Positions 36,979 through 45,291 of a stretch of 64,000 nucleotides of DNA are shown here, in pieces. This DNA comes from Planctomycetota bacterium. Its GTDB lineage: Bacteria > Planctomycetota > UBA1135 > GCA-002686595. Within the stretch, counting starts at the first letter, position 1. Every line of letters begins with the position of its first letter. Position numbers and translations under genes: made by a program. The stretch spans positions 1-64,000 of the forward strand of contig JAPLOF010000059.1 in assembly GCA_026692665.1 (NCBI GenBank), read 5' to 3'. The notes below the pieces were generated by a model. The model was not told where the DNA came from, searched no databases, and was given only the letters and a program-made list of their open reading frames with translations.

Positions 36979-38442
36979 TCAACTCCCGGCGCGCGGGAGG
37001 AGCAGATGCCACGTCATCCGCCCGCGCGCGCGATTCTCGAGGGAGAGCCGCCCGCCCTGACCGGCCACGATGCCGGCCGCGGCGGCCAGGGCGTTCGGAC
37101 CGAGCTCGGGGAAGAGATCGGTCAGGCCGTACGGCGTGACGATGTCCTCCGCGGGGAAGCCCTCGAGCGGCCCGCTCGGGAAATCCAGCGCCAACTCGAT
37201 CCAGGCGCGTCCGTCCTCGTCGAGGCGTTGGACTTGCGCGCGCACCAGGTCGCCTTTCCGCGAGGTGCAACGCACGAGGAAGAACAGCGCGTCGAGGCCC
37301 TGCGAGAGGAGTTGGCGGTCCGAGCGCACGGTGGCGCCGGGCATGCTCTTGAACTGGCAGCGCGGCGCTTCCGGTCCGCTCTGCGCGAGCCCGGCCGCGA
37401 ACAGGTGGACGATCTCGCCCAGGTCGAACGTCTGCGATCCAGCCGGCGGCGGCGCGGCGACGTAGCCCAGCGTGCGCGTGAACTGCAGGAGCCGCGCGAC
37501 CTCGCCCTCGAGCTCGCGCAGCCGCGCGCGCGCGTCGTCCAGGTCGCCTTCGTCGATCTCGGGCGCGGCCGCGGCCAGCATCTTCACGGAGAGGTCGATG
37601 CGCTGCGCCGCGTCGGCCAGGTCCGCGACCTGGGCCCGCCACCAGGGCGGCGCGTCGATCACCGGGGAGGGCGCGTCCGGCGCGTCCGCGGCTGGCGCCG
37701 CTCCGCCGATCTCCGGACCGAGCTCGCGAGCGATCGCCGCCGACTCGAAATCGTCGGCTCGCACCAGATCCGCGCGCGGCTCCGCAACGCGCTCCGCGAA
37801 CGGAGGTTCCGTGTCCGCGACGCGGACGCGGGAGTCGGCTGCGCTCCGCGCGGGGCCGGCTTGCACCGCGCGCGGCTCGCCCGGCGGCCCGCCCTGTTCG
37901 AGGATCGCGCGGACCTGCTCCAGCTCGCTGGCATCCGGCGCTGCGCGATCTTCTTCCCCGGCCGGCGCAGTCTCCGCGAACGCGAAGGACTCGGCCGCGC
38001 GGGGAGAGACCTGGGGCCCCGCGCCGCGTCCGCTCGCCTCGGCGGCGCTCGGCTGCGCCGGCTGGCGTGCCGCGGCGACGAACGCGGCGAGCTCCTCGAC
38101 GTCCGGCGGCCAGTGCGAGAACGGGCGCGTGCCCAGGATGCGCGCCGTGCGCGAGCGCGGATCGGACCCGAGCAGCACGAGTTGGATCCCGGGGTGTGCC
38201 GCGAGGAAACGCCGCACGTAGCCGACGTCCTCGGTGGGAGCCGCATCCACGTCGAGGAGGAGGAGCCCGCTCCGTCCCGGCTCGAGCGCGAGCTCGGCCA
38301 GATCGCCGAACGCGTGGGTCTCGACTCCCCGGCCGGCGCCGAGGGCGGACAGGACGGCGGCGAGATCGAGCGCGCGCGGGCCCGGCCCGACGAGGAGGAC
38401 GCCGTTCGCGGCGCGCGGATCCCGGGGGAGCGGGGGAGCCAT
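36979..38442 (-). CDS. Degenerate histidine kinase-like protein
   Basis: This 487-residue protein has an N-terminal receiver-like alpha/beta domain (about 10-115), a Pro/Ala/Glu-rich linker (about 120-240), a helical pair resembling a DHp domain (about 260-325, VADLADAAQRIDLSVKML on) and an ATPase-like domain (about 340-487). The phospho-acceptor His and the N-box are not visible, although the end keeps a Gly-rich GIVAGQGGRLSLEN stretch like a G2 box. It is probably a pseudokinase or anti-sigma-like signalling scaffold. ATG 38442 was chosen; GTG 38460 would add six residues. It is transcribed towards the rmd/gmd pair, which suggests a control role in polysaccharide production. This is inference. 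Confidence 0.6.
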   Translation of the reverse strand: MAPPLPRDPRAANGVLLVGPGPRALDLAAVLSALGAGRGVETHAFGDLAELALEPGRSGLLLLDVDAAPTEDVGYVRRFLAAHPGIQLVLLGSDPRSRTARILGTRPFSHWPPDVEELAAFVAAARQPAQPSAAEASGRGAGPQVSPRAAESFAFAETAPAGEEDRAAPDASELEQVRAILEQGGPPGEPRAVQAGPARSAADSRVRVADTEPPFAERVAEPRADLVRADDFESAAIARELGPEIGGAAPAADAPDAPSPVIDAPPWWRAQVADLADAAQRIDLSVKMLAAAAPEIDEGDLDDARARLRELEGEVARLLQFTRTLGYVAAPPPAGSQTFDLGEIVHLFAAGLAQSGPEAPRCQFKSMPGATVRSDRQLLSQGLDALFFLVRCTSRKGDLVRAQVQRLDEDGRAWIELALDFPSGPLEGFPAEDIVTPYGLTDLFPELGPNALAAAAGIVAGQGGRLSLENRARGRMTWHLLLPRAGS

Positions 38443-38593
38443 CCGACCGATCCTATCCACCGCAGAGGCCGCGGCAAGGCTGGGCTCGGCAAGGAACGCG
38501 CATTCCTGCCCCAGGGGCGCTCCGCCGCCCGCGGGGGGAATCCCTCAACCCCGGCCCGTCCAGCGGGCGAGGTATCCTCGCCCGCTCCCTCCG

Positions 38594-39550
38594 ATGGCGT
38601 CCCCGCTCTCGATCTCGGTCGTCGTCCCCGTCTTCGATGAGGAGGACAACCTGCGCCCCCTCCACGCGGAGGTCGCCCGGGCTCTGGACCTGCTCGGGGA
38701 GCCGGCGGAGGTCGTCTACGTGGACGACGGCTCGCGCGACCGGAGTCTCGCCGTGCTGCTCGAGATCCAGCGCGCGGACCCGCGCGTGCGCGTCGTCCAG
38801 TTCACGCGCAACTCCGGCCAGACGGCGGCCATGGCCGCGGGCTTCGACCACGCGCGGGGCGAGGTCGTGATCACGCTCGACGCCGACATGCAGAACGATC
38901 CGGCCGACATCCCGCGGCTCGTGGCCGAGCTGCGGCGCGGCTTCGACGTGGTCGCCGGGTGGCGCAAGGAACGGCACGACGGCTTCGTCCTGCGACGCCT
39001 GCCGTCGCTCGTCGCGAATCGACTCATCGCCTTCGTCACGGGCGTCGCGATCCACGACACGGGGTGCACGCTGAAGGCCTTCCGTCGCGAGGTCGTCCAG
39101 AACCTGCTGATCTACGCCGAGCAACACCGCTTCCTCCCGGCGATGGCGGCGGGCAGCGGCGCGCGCGTCACGGAGCTCGTCGTGAACCACCGCGCACGCC
39201 GCTTCGGCCGCAGCAAGTACGGCATCGGCCGGGCGACCCGCGTCCTCCTCGACCTCATGTCGATCCAGCTCATCGCGAAGTTCTCGCACAGGCCCATGCA
39301 GTTCTTCGGGCTGATCGCGGCGCCGTTCGCCGTGCTGCTGGCGGTCTTCCTGGGCTACTGTGCCGTGCACGCCGACTCGATCCACTTCGACAACGCCTGG
39401 GGTCGCGTCGCGCTCATCACGTTCATGCTCCTCTTCATGGTCTGCGCCTACTTCCTGATGCTGGGATTCCTGGCCGAGCTCGCGGTCCGGGCCAGCGGTC
39501 TCCACGGCGACGACGGCCGTCGCCTGATCGTCTCGGGGCACGAACGATGA
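38594..39550 (+). CDS. GT2 family glycosyltransferase (DPM1/GtrB-like) with C-terminal membrane helices
   Basis: The 318-residue protein has a GT-A fold with VVVPVFDEEDN (start of fold), VDDGSRD (residues near 42-48) and the DADMQND metal-binding DXD (near 97-103), all intact. Two C-terminal transmembrane helices lie near 235-260 and 270-300. The family moves a sugar from UDP or GDP donors to polyprenyl phosphate on the inner face of the membrane, giving donors for GT-C enzymes such as those encoded at 10109 and 42991. The start is ATG 38594. The stop overlaps the next gene (ATGA), so it is translationally coupled with a degenerate sister. Confidence 0.9.
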   Translation: MASPLSISVVVPVFDEEDNLRPLHAEVARALDLLGEPAEVVYVDDGSRDRSLAVLLEIQRADPRVRVVQFTRNSGQTAAMAAGFDHARGEVVITLDADMQNDPADIPRLVAELRRGFDVVAGWRKERHDGFVLRRLPSLVANRLIAFVTGVAIHDTGCTLKAFRREVVQNLLIYAEQHRFLPAMAAGSGARVTELVVNHRARRFGRSKYGIGRATRVLLDLMSIQLIAKFSHRPMQFFGLIAAPFAVLLAVFLGYCAVHADSIHFDNAWGRVALITFMLLFMVCAYFLMLGFLAELAVRASGLHGDDGRRLIVSGHER

Positions 39551-40752
39551 CGTTCTCCCCGGAAGAGACGCCGATCGCTCCGGTCGCGCAGGGCGTGGAG
39601 CCGGAGTCCGTGCCGCGCGCGGGCCCGACGGAGGGGTCGGAGACCGGTCCCGGCGGCACCGAGGCCGCGAGCTCCGACGCTCCGGCGCCGAAGGCACCGA
39701 AGAAGAAGGCGCCCAAGAAGGCGCCCGCCGAGTCCGCGCCCGCGCTCGCGGCTCCGAAGGGCGGACCGCCGGAGATCTCGGTCATCGTGGCCGTGACCAC
39801 GGGCGACGGCCGCGTGCGCGAGGTCGTCACCGCGCTGTCCGCCGAGCTCGAGCGTCTGGGCCGTTCCCACGAGTTCGTGCTCGTCTTCGACGGTGTGCGC
39901 GGACACGCCTGGACCGAGGCCGAGGCGCTGGCGCAGGAACGGCCGGGAGTCGTCGTGTCGATCGCGCTCCAGCAGCAGTTCGGCGAGTCGATGTGCCTCT
40001 CCGCCGGTCTCCAGCGCGCGCGCGGCCGGATCGTCGTGACGTCCCCGCAGTACGTGCAGGTGGATCCGTACGAGCTGTCGAACATGCTGGCCGCGATCGA
40101 CGGCGGTGCGGACCTCGTCGCGCCCTGGCGTCACCCGCGCATCGACCCGGTCCTGAACCGGATCCAGTCCGCGGCGTTCAACCAGGTCATGCGCTGGATC
40201 CTGCACGCGCAGTTCCACGACCTGAACTGCACGTTCCGCGTCATGCGCCGCGAGGTCCTGCGCGACGTCCCCATCCACGGGGACATGTACCGGTTCCTGC
40301 CCGCGATCGCTTCACGACAGGGCTTCAAGGTCGTGGAGCTCCAGGTCCGACACCTGAAGGAATGGGGCGGCAAGGGATTCTTCGGTCCGGGTGTCTACGT
40401 GCGCCGGGCGCTCGACGTCCTGGGCGTCGTCTTCCTGTCCAAGTTCACCCTGAAGCCGCTGCGCTTCTTCGGGACGGTGGGTGGGGTCTTCCTCCTCTTG
40501 GGGGCCGTCCTGTGCTCGACGATGGTCGTCCAGGGCCTGGTCCTGGGAGACGGGCTCAACTTCTCCCGGCCCCTGTTCCTGGTGGGAGTCCTCTCGTCCG
40601 TCCTGGGCGTGCAGGTGATCGGGTTCGGTCTCGTGGGCGAGATCATCATCTACACGCGAGCCCGGAACGTGCGCGAGTACCGCGTCGAGAAGGTGTGGGA
40701 GGGCCGCGATGAGCCAGGCGACGGCGATGGGAGCTCGACGCCCGGCCGCTGA
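39547..40752 (+). CDS. Degenerate GT2 glycosyltransferase paralogue with Lys/Pro/Ala-rich N-terminus
   Basis: This 401-residue protein is related to the GT2 encoded just upstream. Residues 1-73 are a low-complexity extension (PKAPKKKAPKKAP). In the GT-A domain, the place of the DXD motif reads TSPQYVQVDP and the place of DDGSRD reads FDGVRGH, so the metal-binding Asp residues are missing. Two C-terminal membrane helices remain. It is probably inactive as a transferase and may regulate or scaffold the intact partner, which is co-translated through the ATGA overlap. Alternatively it uses another catalytic geometry. Its 3' end overlaps the FemAB-like gene by 44 bp. Confidence 0.8.
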   Translation: MTFSPEETPIAPVAQGVEPESVPRAGPTEGSETGPGGTEAASSDAPAPKAPKKKAPKKAPAESAPALAAPKGGPPEISVIVAVTTGDGRVREVVTALSAELERLGRSHEFVLVFDGVRGHAWTEAEALAQERPGVVVSIALQQQFGESMCLSAGLQRARGRIVVTSPQYVQVDPYELSNMLAAIDGGADLVAPWRHPRIDPVLNRIQSAAFNQVMRWILHAQFHDLNCTFRVMRREVLRDVPIHGDMYRFLPAIASRQGFKVVELQVRHLKEWGGKGFFGPGVYVRRALDVLGVVFLSKFTLKPLRFFGTVGGVFLLLGAVLCSTMVVQGLVLGDGLNFSRPLFLVGVLSSVLGVQVIGFGLVGEIIIYTRARNVREYRVEKVWEGRDEPGDGDGSSTPGR

Positions 40753-41881
40753 CGCGGGGCTCATGCCGACGTCGGTCCAAGGTCCGCTCGATCCCGCCGA
40801 TGCCGCGCGCACGGAGGCCGGCGCTCCGGCGACTCCGCAACCGCTGGTGGTCCGCACGCTGACGCGCTCGGACGATGCCGCGCGCGACGCCGTCGTGCGC
40901 GCGAGTTCCGCGGGTTCGATCTTCCACCTCGCCGGCTGGGAACGCGCGGTCGAGAGCGTCTTCCACCACGAACCGCGCACGCTGGGCGCATTCCAGGGCG
41001 GCGAGCTGGTCGGCGTCCTGCCGCTCATGCTGTGCCGTACGCCGACGTTCCGCCGGCACCTCGTGTCGATGCCGTACGGCGTGTACGGAGGTCCGGCCTC
41101 GCTCGCGAGCGCGGCGGACGTCGCGCTGGTCCAAGCCGCCGGCCGGATGGCCGAGGACGAGCGGGTCGGCCGGCTCGAGCTGCGCTGCGAGCGCGATCCC
41201 GGCGTACCCGGCCTCGTCGGATCGGAGCTCTACGCGGCGTTCGTGCAGGATCTGCCCGACGATCCGGAGGAGATCTGGACGCGCATGCCGAAGCGCGCGC
41301 GCGCCGAGGTGCGCAAGACCATCGAACGCAATGGCCTCTCGATCAGCGCCGGGCCCTGGTACGCGAACGACCTGTACGAGCTCTTCCACCGGAGCAAGAA
41401 GCACCTTGGATCACCGGCCCTTCCGCGCGCCTGGTACCTGGCGCTGATCCGCGAGCTGGGCGAAGGCGTGATCGTCCACGTCGCCCGCGCCGCGTCGTCG
41501 CAGCCGCTCGCCGCGACGATGTCCTTCGTGCACGGTGACAAGCTCGACTTCTACTACATCGGCGTGACCGACGACGCGAACCGCACCTACAACGTCACGA
41601 ACTTCCTCGTCACGCGCCTGCAGGAGATGTGCGTGCGCCGCGGACTGAAGCGCTTCGACCTTGGGCGCAGTCGCGTCGGTTCGGGGCCCTACCAGTTCAA
41701 GAAGAACCAGGGCTTCGAACCGCGCACGCTGGAGTACCGGTACAAGCTCGTCGGGAGCCGCGATCTGCCCAGCTTCAACCCGAGCAATCCGAAGACCGAG
41801 AAGCTGCGCGAGACCTGGGGGAAGCTGCCCGACTGGGCGACGCGCGCGCTGTCCGACCGGCTGATGCGCTATCTGCCCTGA
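40709..41881 (+). CDS. FemAB/GNAT-fold protein (XrtA-associated type)
   Basis: The 390-residue protein resembles FemAB-like GNAT proteins found in exopolysaccharide and exosortase loci. The first GNAT-like half spans about 45-190. The second (about 200-370) contains FYYIGVTDDANRTYN and ends in KKNQGFEPRTLEYRYKLV, hallmark features of this branch. Related enzymes add amino acids or acyl groups to cell-wall or glycan substrates. ATG 40709 has a GGGAGGG ribosome site but overlaps the upstream gene by 44 bp; ATG 40763 would shorten it by 18 residues. It follows two GT2 genes, so a role in the same polysaccharide pathway is likely. No exosortase was seen here. Confidence 0.78.
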   Translation: MSQATAMGARRPAADAGLMPTSVQGPLDPADAARTEAGAPATPQPLVVRTLTRSDDAARDAVVRASSAGSIFHLAGWERAVESVFHHEPRTLGAFQGGELVGVLPLMLCRTPTFRRHLVSMPYGVYGGPASLASAADVALVQAAGRMAEDERVGRLELRCERDPGVPGLVGSELYAAFVQDLPDDPEEIWTRMPKRARAEVRKTIERNGLSISAGPWYANDLYELFHRSKKHLGSPALPRAWYLALIRELGEGVIVHVARAASSQPLAATMSFVHGDKLDFYYIGVTDDANRTYNVTNFLVTRLQEMCVRRGLKRFDLGRSRVGSGPYQFKKNQGFEPRTLEYRYKLVGSRDLPSFNPSNPKTEKLRETWGKLPDWATRALSDRLMRYLP

Positions 41882-42453
41882 GCGATGCGCGGGAGGATCG
41901 CCGCGATGGCCGCGTCGAGCCGTTCGGCGACGATCTCGGGCTCGGGAGCGATCCGTGCCCGCTCCGCGCGGCCCTTCCCGGAGAGGACGAGCGCGGCGTG
42001 GACACCCGCGGCGCGGGCGGCCTGGACGTCGCGTTGCGCGTCTCCGACCATCCAACTCGCGCCGAGGTCCAGCGCGTGCTCGCGTGCGGCCACGAACAGC
42101 AGCCCGGGCTCCGGCTTGCGGCAATCGCACGCGCGCCGCAGCGGGCCCTGGCCCTCGCTCGGGTGGTGCGGGCAGAAGTAGATCGCGTCGACGCGCGCGC
42201 CCTCCGCCGCGAGGAGTTCGCCGAGGCGCGCATGGATCGCCGCGAGCCCGGTTTCGTCGATCCAACCGCGCGCCAGGGCGCTCTGGTTCGTGACCACGAT
42301 CGCCGGGATCCGCGCCTGGTTCAGGGCGCGAACCCCCGCGGCGGCCCCGGGCAGGAGCTCCACCTGGTCGGGGCGCAGCACCCAGTCGTCCTCGCGCGTC
42401 AGCACGCCGTCGCGATCGAGGAAGACGGCGGGGCGCCGTGCGCGGTCGTTCAC
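41869..42453 (-). CDS. gmhB: D-glycero-D-manno-heptose 1,7-bisphosphate 7-phosphatase
   Basis: The 194-residue HAD phosphatase has FLDRDGVL (residues 11-18, catalytic Asp pair), VVTNQSALARG, and the zinc-binding loop CPHH...CDC (near 93-110) that marks GmhB. It dephosphorylates heptose bisphosphate for LPS-core or S-layer heptose synthesis. Its start overlaps the stop of the PEGA lipoprotein gene by 4 bp, so they are co-translated. Its 3' end overlaps the convergent FemAB-like gene by 13 bp. Other heptose genes are not in the window. Confidence 0.9.
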   Translation of the reverse strand: MNDRARRPAVFLDRDGVLTREDDWVLRPDQVELLPGAAAGVRALNQARIPAIVVTNQSALARGWIDETGLAAIHARLGELLAAEGARVDAIYFCPHHPSEGQGPLRRACDCRKPEPGLLFVAAREHALDLGASWMVGDAQRDVQAARAAGVHAALVLSGKGRAERARIAPEPEIVAERLDAAIAAILPRIAQGR

Positions 42454-42941
42454 TGCGCGCGACCCGGCGCGGCTCGGGCCGGCGCGGCGGTGGCCACGGG
42501 CGCGGCAGCCTTCGGCGCTTCATCCGACAGGCGGTCGAGATCGATGTGCACACGCCCCGGAGAGTGGCCCTCCATCCACTTCAGCGGGACGAGGAAGTCG
42601 CGCATCGGGAGCCAGAGCGGGAAGTTCCACGTCTGGGGGCCCACGTTCATCTCGCGCCAGAGGATCGAGTAGACCTCGTCGTCGGGCGTCAGGAAGCGCG
42701 TCTCCGGCCGGAATCCTGGAACGGCGAAGTCGAGCCGCGCGTCCTCGTCCACGTCGAGCTGGATCACGCAGGGCGTCACGAAGCCGATGTTCCGGCCGTC
42801 GAGCAGCACGGTCGCGCCGGGCGGATTCGTCGACAGGTGCACGGCGTGATTCGGCGCCAGGAGGGCACAGCCGGGGAGGCTGGCGAAGGCTGCTAGGGCG
42901 AGGAGTCGCACGCCCTGAATGTGACCGTGGGGGAGGGACAT
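42450..42941 (-). CDS. PEGA-domain lipoprotein
   Basis: The 163-residue protein has a short signal and lipobox SLPGC (Cys near residue 28), then one PEGA beta domain (about 37-80, STNPPGATVLLDGR onward) and a Pro-rich end. PEGA domains occur in envelope proteins and may bind peptidoglycan or other surface glycans. It is co-translated with gmhB. The start ATG at 42941 shares the palindrome CATG with an ATG on the opposite strand at 42940. GTG 42911 is an alternative start with a shorter signal. Function is inferred as envelope-related. Confidence 0.75.
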   Translation of the reverse strand: MSLPHGHIQGVRLLALAAFASLPGCALLAPNHAVHLSTNPPGATVLLDGRNIGFVTPCVIQLDVDEDARLDFAVPGFRPETRFLTPDDEVYSILWREMNVGPQTWNFPLWLPMRDFLVPLKWMEGHSPGRVHIDLDRLSDEAPKAAAPVATAAPARAAPGRAQ

Positions 42942-42990
42942 GGCAAGCCGCACTCTTGCCTTGGTCGGACGGCTTTGGGACAGGACTGCA

Positions 42991-44523
42991 ATGGATCGGT
43001 CGGAACCGGGCCCCGCGGACGCCGCCGCGGCCTCGGCGCGGGGCGCGGGGAGGGTCGCAGACGAGTCCGTGGGCCGCTCGCCCGCGGAGGCGCCGCCCGG
43101 GGTGTGCGCGGACCGCTTCGCGCGCGGCCTGCTGGCCGCCGCGCTCGTGCTGGGTCTCCTGCGCTTCCTGCGCCTCTCCGAGTGGAGCCTGTGGATCGAC
43201 GAGTCGCTGACCTGGGCCGACGCGCACCACGGCATCGAGGGCGGCGAGATCCGCAATCCGCTCGGCTACCGGCTCATCGCGTGGACCGTGGATCTTCTGG
43301 GCGGGACGCCGAGCGAGTTCTCCTTGCGCATCCTGCCGGCCGTCGCGGGCTGGCTGTGCATCCCGGCGACGTTCTGCGCCTTCCGCGGACTGTTCGGCGA
43401 GCGGCGCGCGGCCGTGGCGAGCCTCCTCGTCGCGGTCAGCTCCTGGCACCTCTACTGGTCCCAGAACGCGCGCTTCTACACGCTCTCGCAGCTCGCGCTG
43501 CTCCTCGGCGCGTGGACGCTGTTCGCCGCGCTGGCCCGCGGCCGGTCCGTGGTCGCGGTGCTCGGAATCGCGATCGCGGCCGGCGGCGCGCTGTTCCATC
43601 CGTCGGCGGTGCTCCTCCTGCCGGCCCTGGCCTTGGCGCCCCTCCTCCTCGAGCGACTCGGCCGCGGCGTCGCACCGGCGGTCGGCCGCGCGCCGCGCGT
43701 CCTCGCCCTCGTGGCCCTCCTCGGCGGAGTCCTCGGGATCGGCTGGATCCTGAAGACCTGGGACACCTACGCCTACCAGAAGGGACAGGAGTCGACGCTC
43801 GCGGCCGCGGGCGCCTCGATCGCGCACTTCGCGAAGACCACCGGCTTCTTCGTCACGCCGCTCCTCGCGACGGCGGTCCTGTGCGGCGGGTGGTTCGCCT
43901 GGCGTTCCCGCCGCGGACCGGAGGCCTTCGCGGTCCTCGTCGTGGCCAGCACGCTGCTCTTCGCGCTGGTCGCCTCGGCGCTCGTGCGGGTCAGCGCGCA
44001 GTACGTGTTCGTGGTCCTGCCCTGGATCGCGCTCGTCGCGGCGCTGCCCGTGGGCAACGGCCTGGCCGGACCCTTCGGACGCCGCGGGGAAATGGCCTGG
44101 ATCCTCGTCCTCGCGCTGCCGGCGCTCGCCACGTGCGGGCTCTACATGACCGTGCGGCGCGGCGAGCGTCCGCCCTGGCGCGAGGCCTACGATCACGTCG
44201 CGAACGCGCGCGGTCCAGGCGACCAGATCTTCGGGATGGAGGCTTCGGTCGGCGAGTTCTACCTGGCGCCCGGGAACACCGACCTGCGCCGACCCACGGC
44301 GCTGACCTGGCTCGACTACTTCCACGCGCGGATCCCCGAGCACTGGGCCGCGAAGGGGAGACGCGCGTGGTACGTCGTCAATCCCGAGCAGTTCGCCGGC
44401 TGGGATCCGCGTGACGCCGCGGAGTTTCAGCGCTTCCTGCGGGACGAGTGCCGACTCGACGCGGTCTGGCCGCTGTACGTGGAGAGTCGCGACCTCTCGG
44501 TGTGGGTGTACCGGCGGGACTGA
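42991..44523 (+). CDS. GT39/ArnT-like membrane glycosyltransferase
   Basis: The 510-residue protein has about 10-12 hydrophobic helices. After the first helix comes SLWIDESLTW, the acidic motif of the PMT/ArnT GT-C fold with the likely catalytic Asp/Glu. It ends in a soluble periplasmic domain (about 410-510). It would take a sugar from a polyprenyl phosphate donor, such as one made by the upstream GT2. ATG 42991 (with an upstream AGGA) was chosen; ATG 42940 would add 17 residues but abuts the divergent PEGA start and leaves no promoter room. Acceptor unknown. Confidence 0.82.
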   Translation: MDRSEPGPADAAAASARGAGRVADESVGRSPAEAPPGVCADRFARGLLAAALVLGLLRFLRLSEWSLWIDESLTWADAHHGIEGGEIRNPLGYRLIAWTVDLLGGTPSEFSLRILPAVAGWLCIPATFCAFRGLFGERRAAVASLLVAVSSWHLYWSQNARFYTLSQLALLLGAWTLFAALARGRSVVAVLGIAIAAGGALFHPSAVLLLPALALAPLLLERLGRGVAPAVGRAPRVLALVALLGGVLGIGWILKTWDTYAYQKGQESTLAAAGASIAHFAKTTGFFVTPLLATAVLCGGWFAWRSRRGPEAFAVLVVASTLLFALVASALVRVSAQYVFVVLPWIALVAALPVGNGLAGPFGRRGEMAWILVLALPALATCGLYMTVRRGERPPWREAYDHVANARGPGDQIFGMEASVGEFYLAPGNTDLRRPTALTWLDYFHARIPEHWAAKGRRAWYVVNPEQFAGWDPRDAAEFQRFLRDECRLDAVWPLYVESRDLSVWVYRRD

Positions 44524-44543
44524 CCCGGCGGTGCCGAGGAGTC

Positions 44544-45110
44544 CTAGTTCGCGCGGCCCTGGAACTCGCCGTCGACCGTGCTCACCTTCACCATCTCGCC
44601 GGCGTGGATGTGCAACGGCACCTTGATCTTCAGACCCGTCTCGAGCACCGCTTCCTTCTTCACGTTCGTCGCGGTGTTGCCCTTCACGGCGGCCTCGGAT
44701 TCGACGACCTTGAGAGTGACGCTCGGCGGCAACTCGACCCCGATCGCGGACGCCTCGTGGAACGTCACGTCGACGACCGTGTTCTCCTTCACGAAGCCCA
44801 TCTTCTCGCCGACGAGATCCTCGTTGAGCGGGAACTGGTCGAAGGACTGCTGGTCCATGAAGATGTAGTCGCCGTTCGCCTCCTTGTAGAGGTACTCGGC
44901 CTTCTTGCGGTCGAGGTACGCGACCTCGAACGCGTCGCTGGAACCGAGGCGCATGGGCGAGACGACACCCGTGCGCAGGTCCTTCACCTTCATGTGGATG
45001 ACGGCGCGCAGGTTGCCCGGCGTGTGGTGGTTGTACTCCGTGATCAGGAGCAGCTTGGCTCCGTCGATGATGACGGCACCCTTGCGCAATTCGGTCGCTT
45101 TGACGGCCAT
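44544..45110 (-). CDS. efp: Translation elongation factor P (unusual tip loop)
   Basis: The 188-residue protein is a full three-domain EF-P: KOW-like N domain, then two OB domains with the conserved end (VKGNTATNVKKEAVLETG). EF-P enters the ribosomal E site and relieves stalling at polyproline. Its domain I loop reads HHTPGNLRA: the residue equivalent to E. coli Lys34 is Asn33, followed by Leu and Arg. The tip base that is normally lysylated, rhamnosylated or aminopentanolated is missing, so it may act unmodified or with another modification. No EpmA, EarP or YmfI gene is nearby. It is separate from rpoN by 181 bp and converges with the GT39 gene. Confidence 0.95.
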   Translation of the reverse strand: MAVKATELRKGAVIIDGAKLLLITEYNHHTPGNLRAVIHMKVKDLRTGVVSPMRLGSSDAFEVAYLDRKKAEYLYKEANGDYIFMDQQSFDQFPLNEDLVGEKMGFVKENTVVDVTFHEASAIGVELPPSVTLKVVESEAAVKGNTATNVKKEAVLETGLKIKVPLHIHAGEMVKVSTVDGEFQGRAN

Positions 45111-45291
45111 CGGTGTGTTCCTCGGAGCTTCGTTCGAAGGGCGAGCAGGATAGCGGAGAGGTCAGGCCGGGGGAGCCAGGAAGATCCTTCCGCGGCCCGG
45201 CGGCGTCCCGCCGACCGTGGTTCAGGCCGAATGCGGGACGATCCCCGGGCCACTGGAGGAGCGGCTCGCGAGGAGTCGCGGCCCCAGGCTC

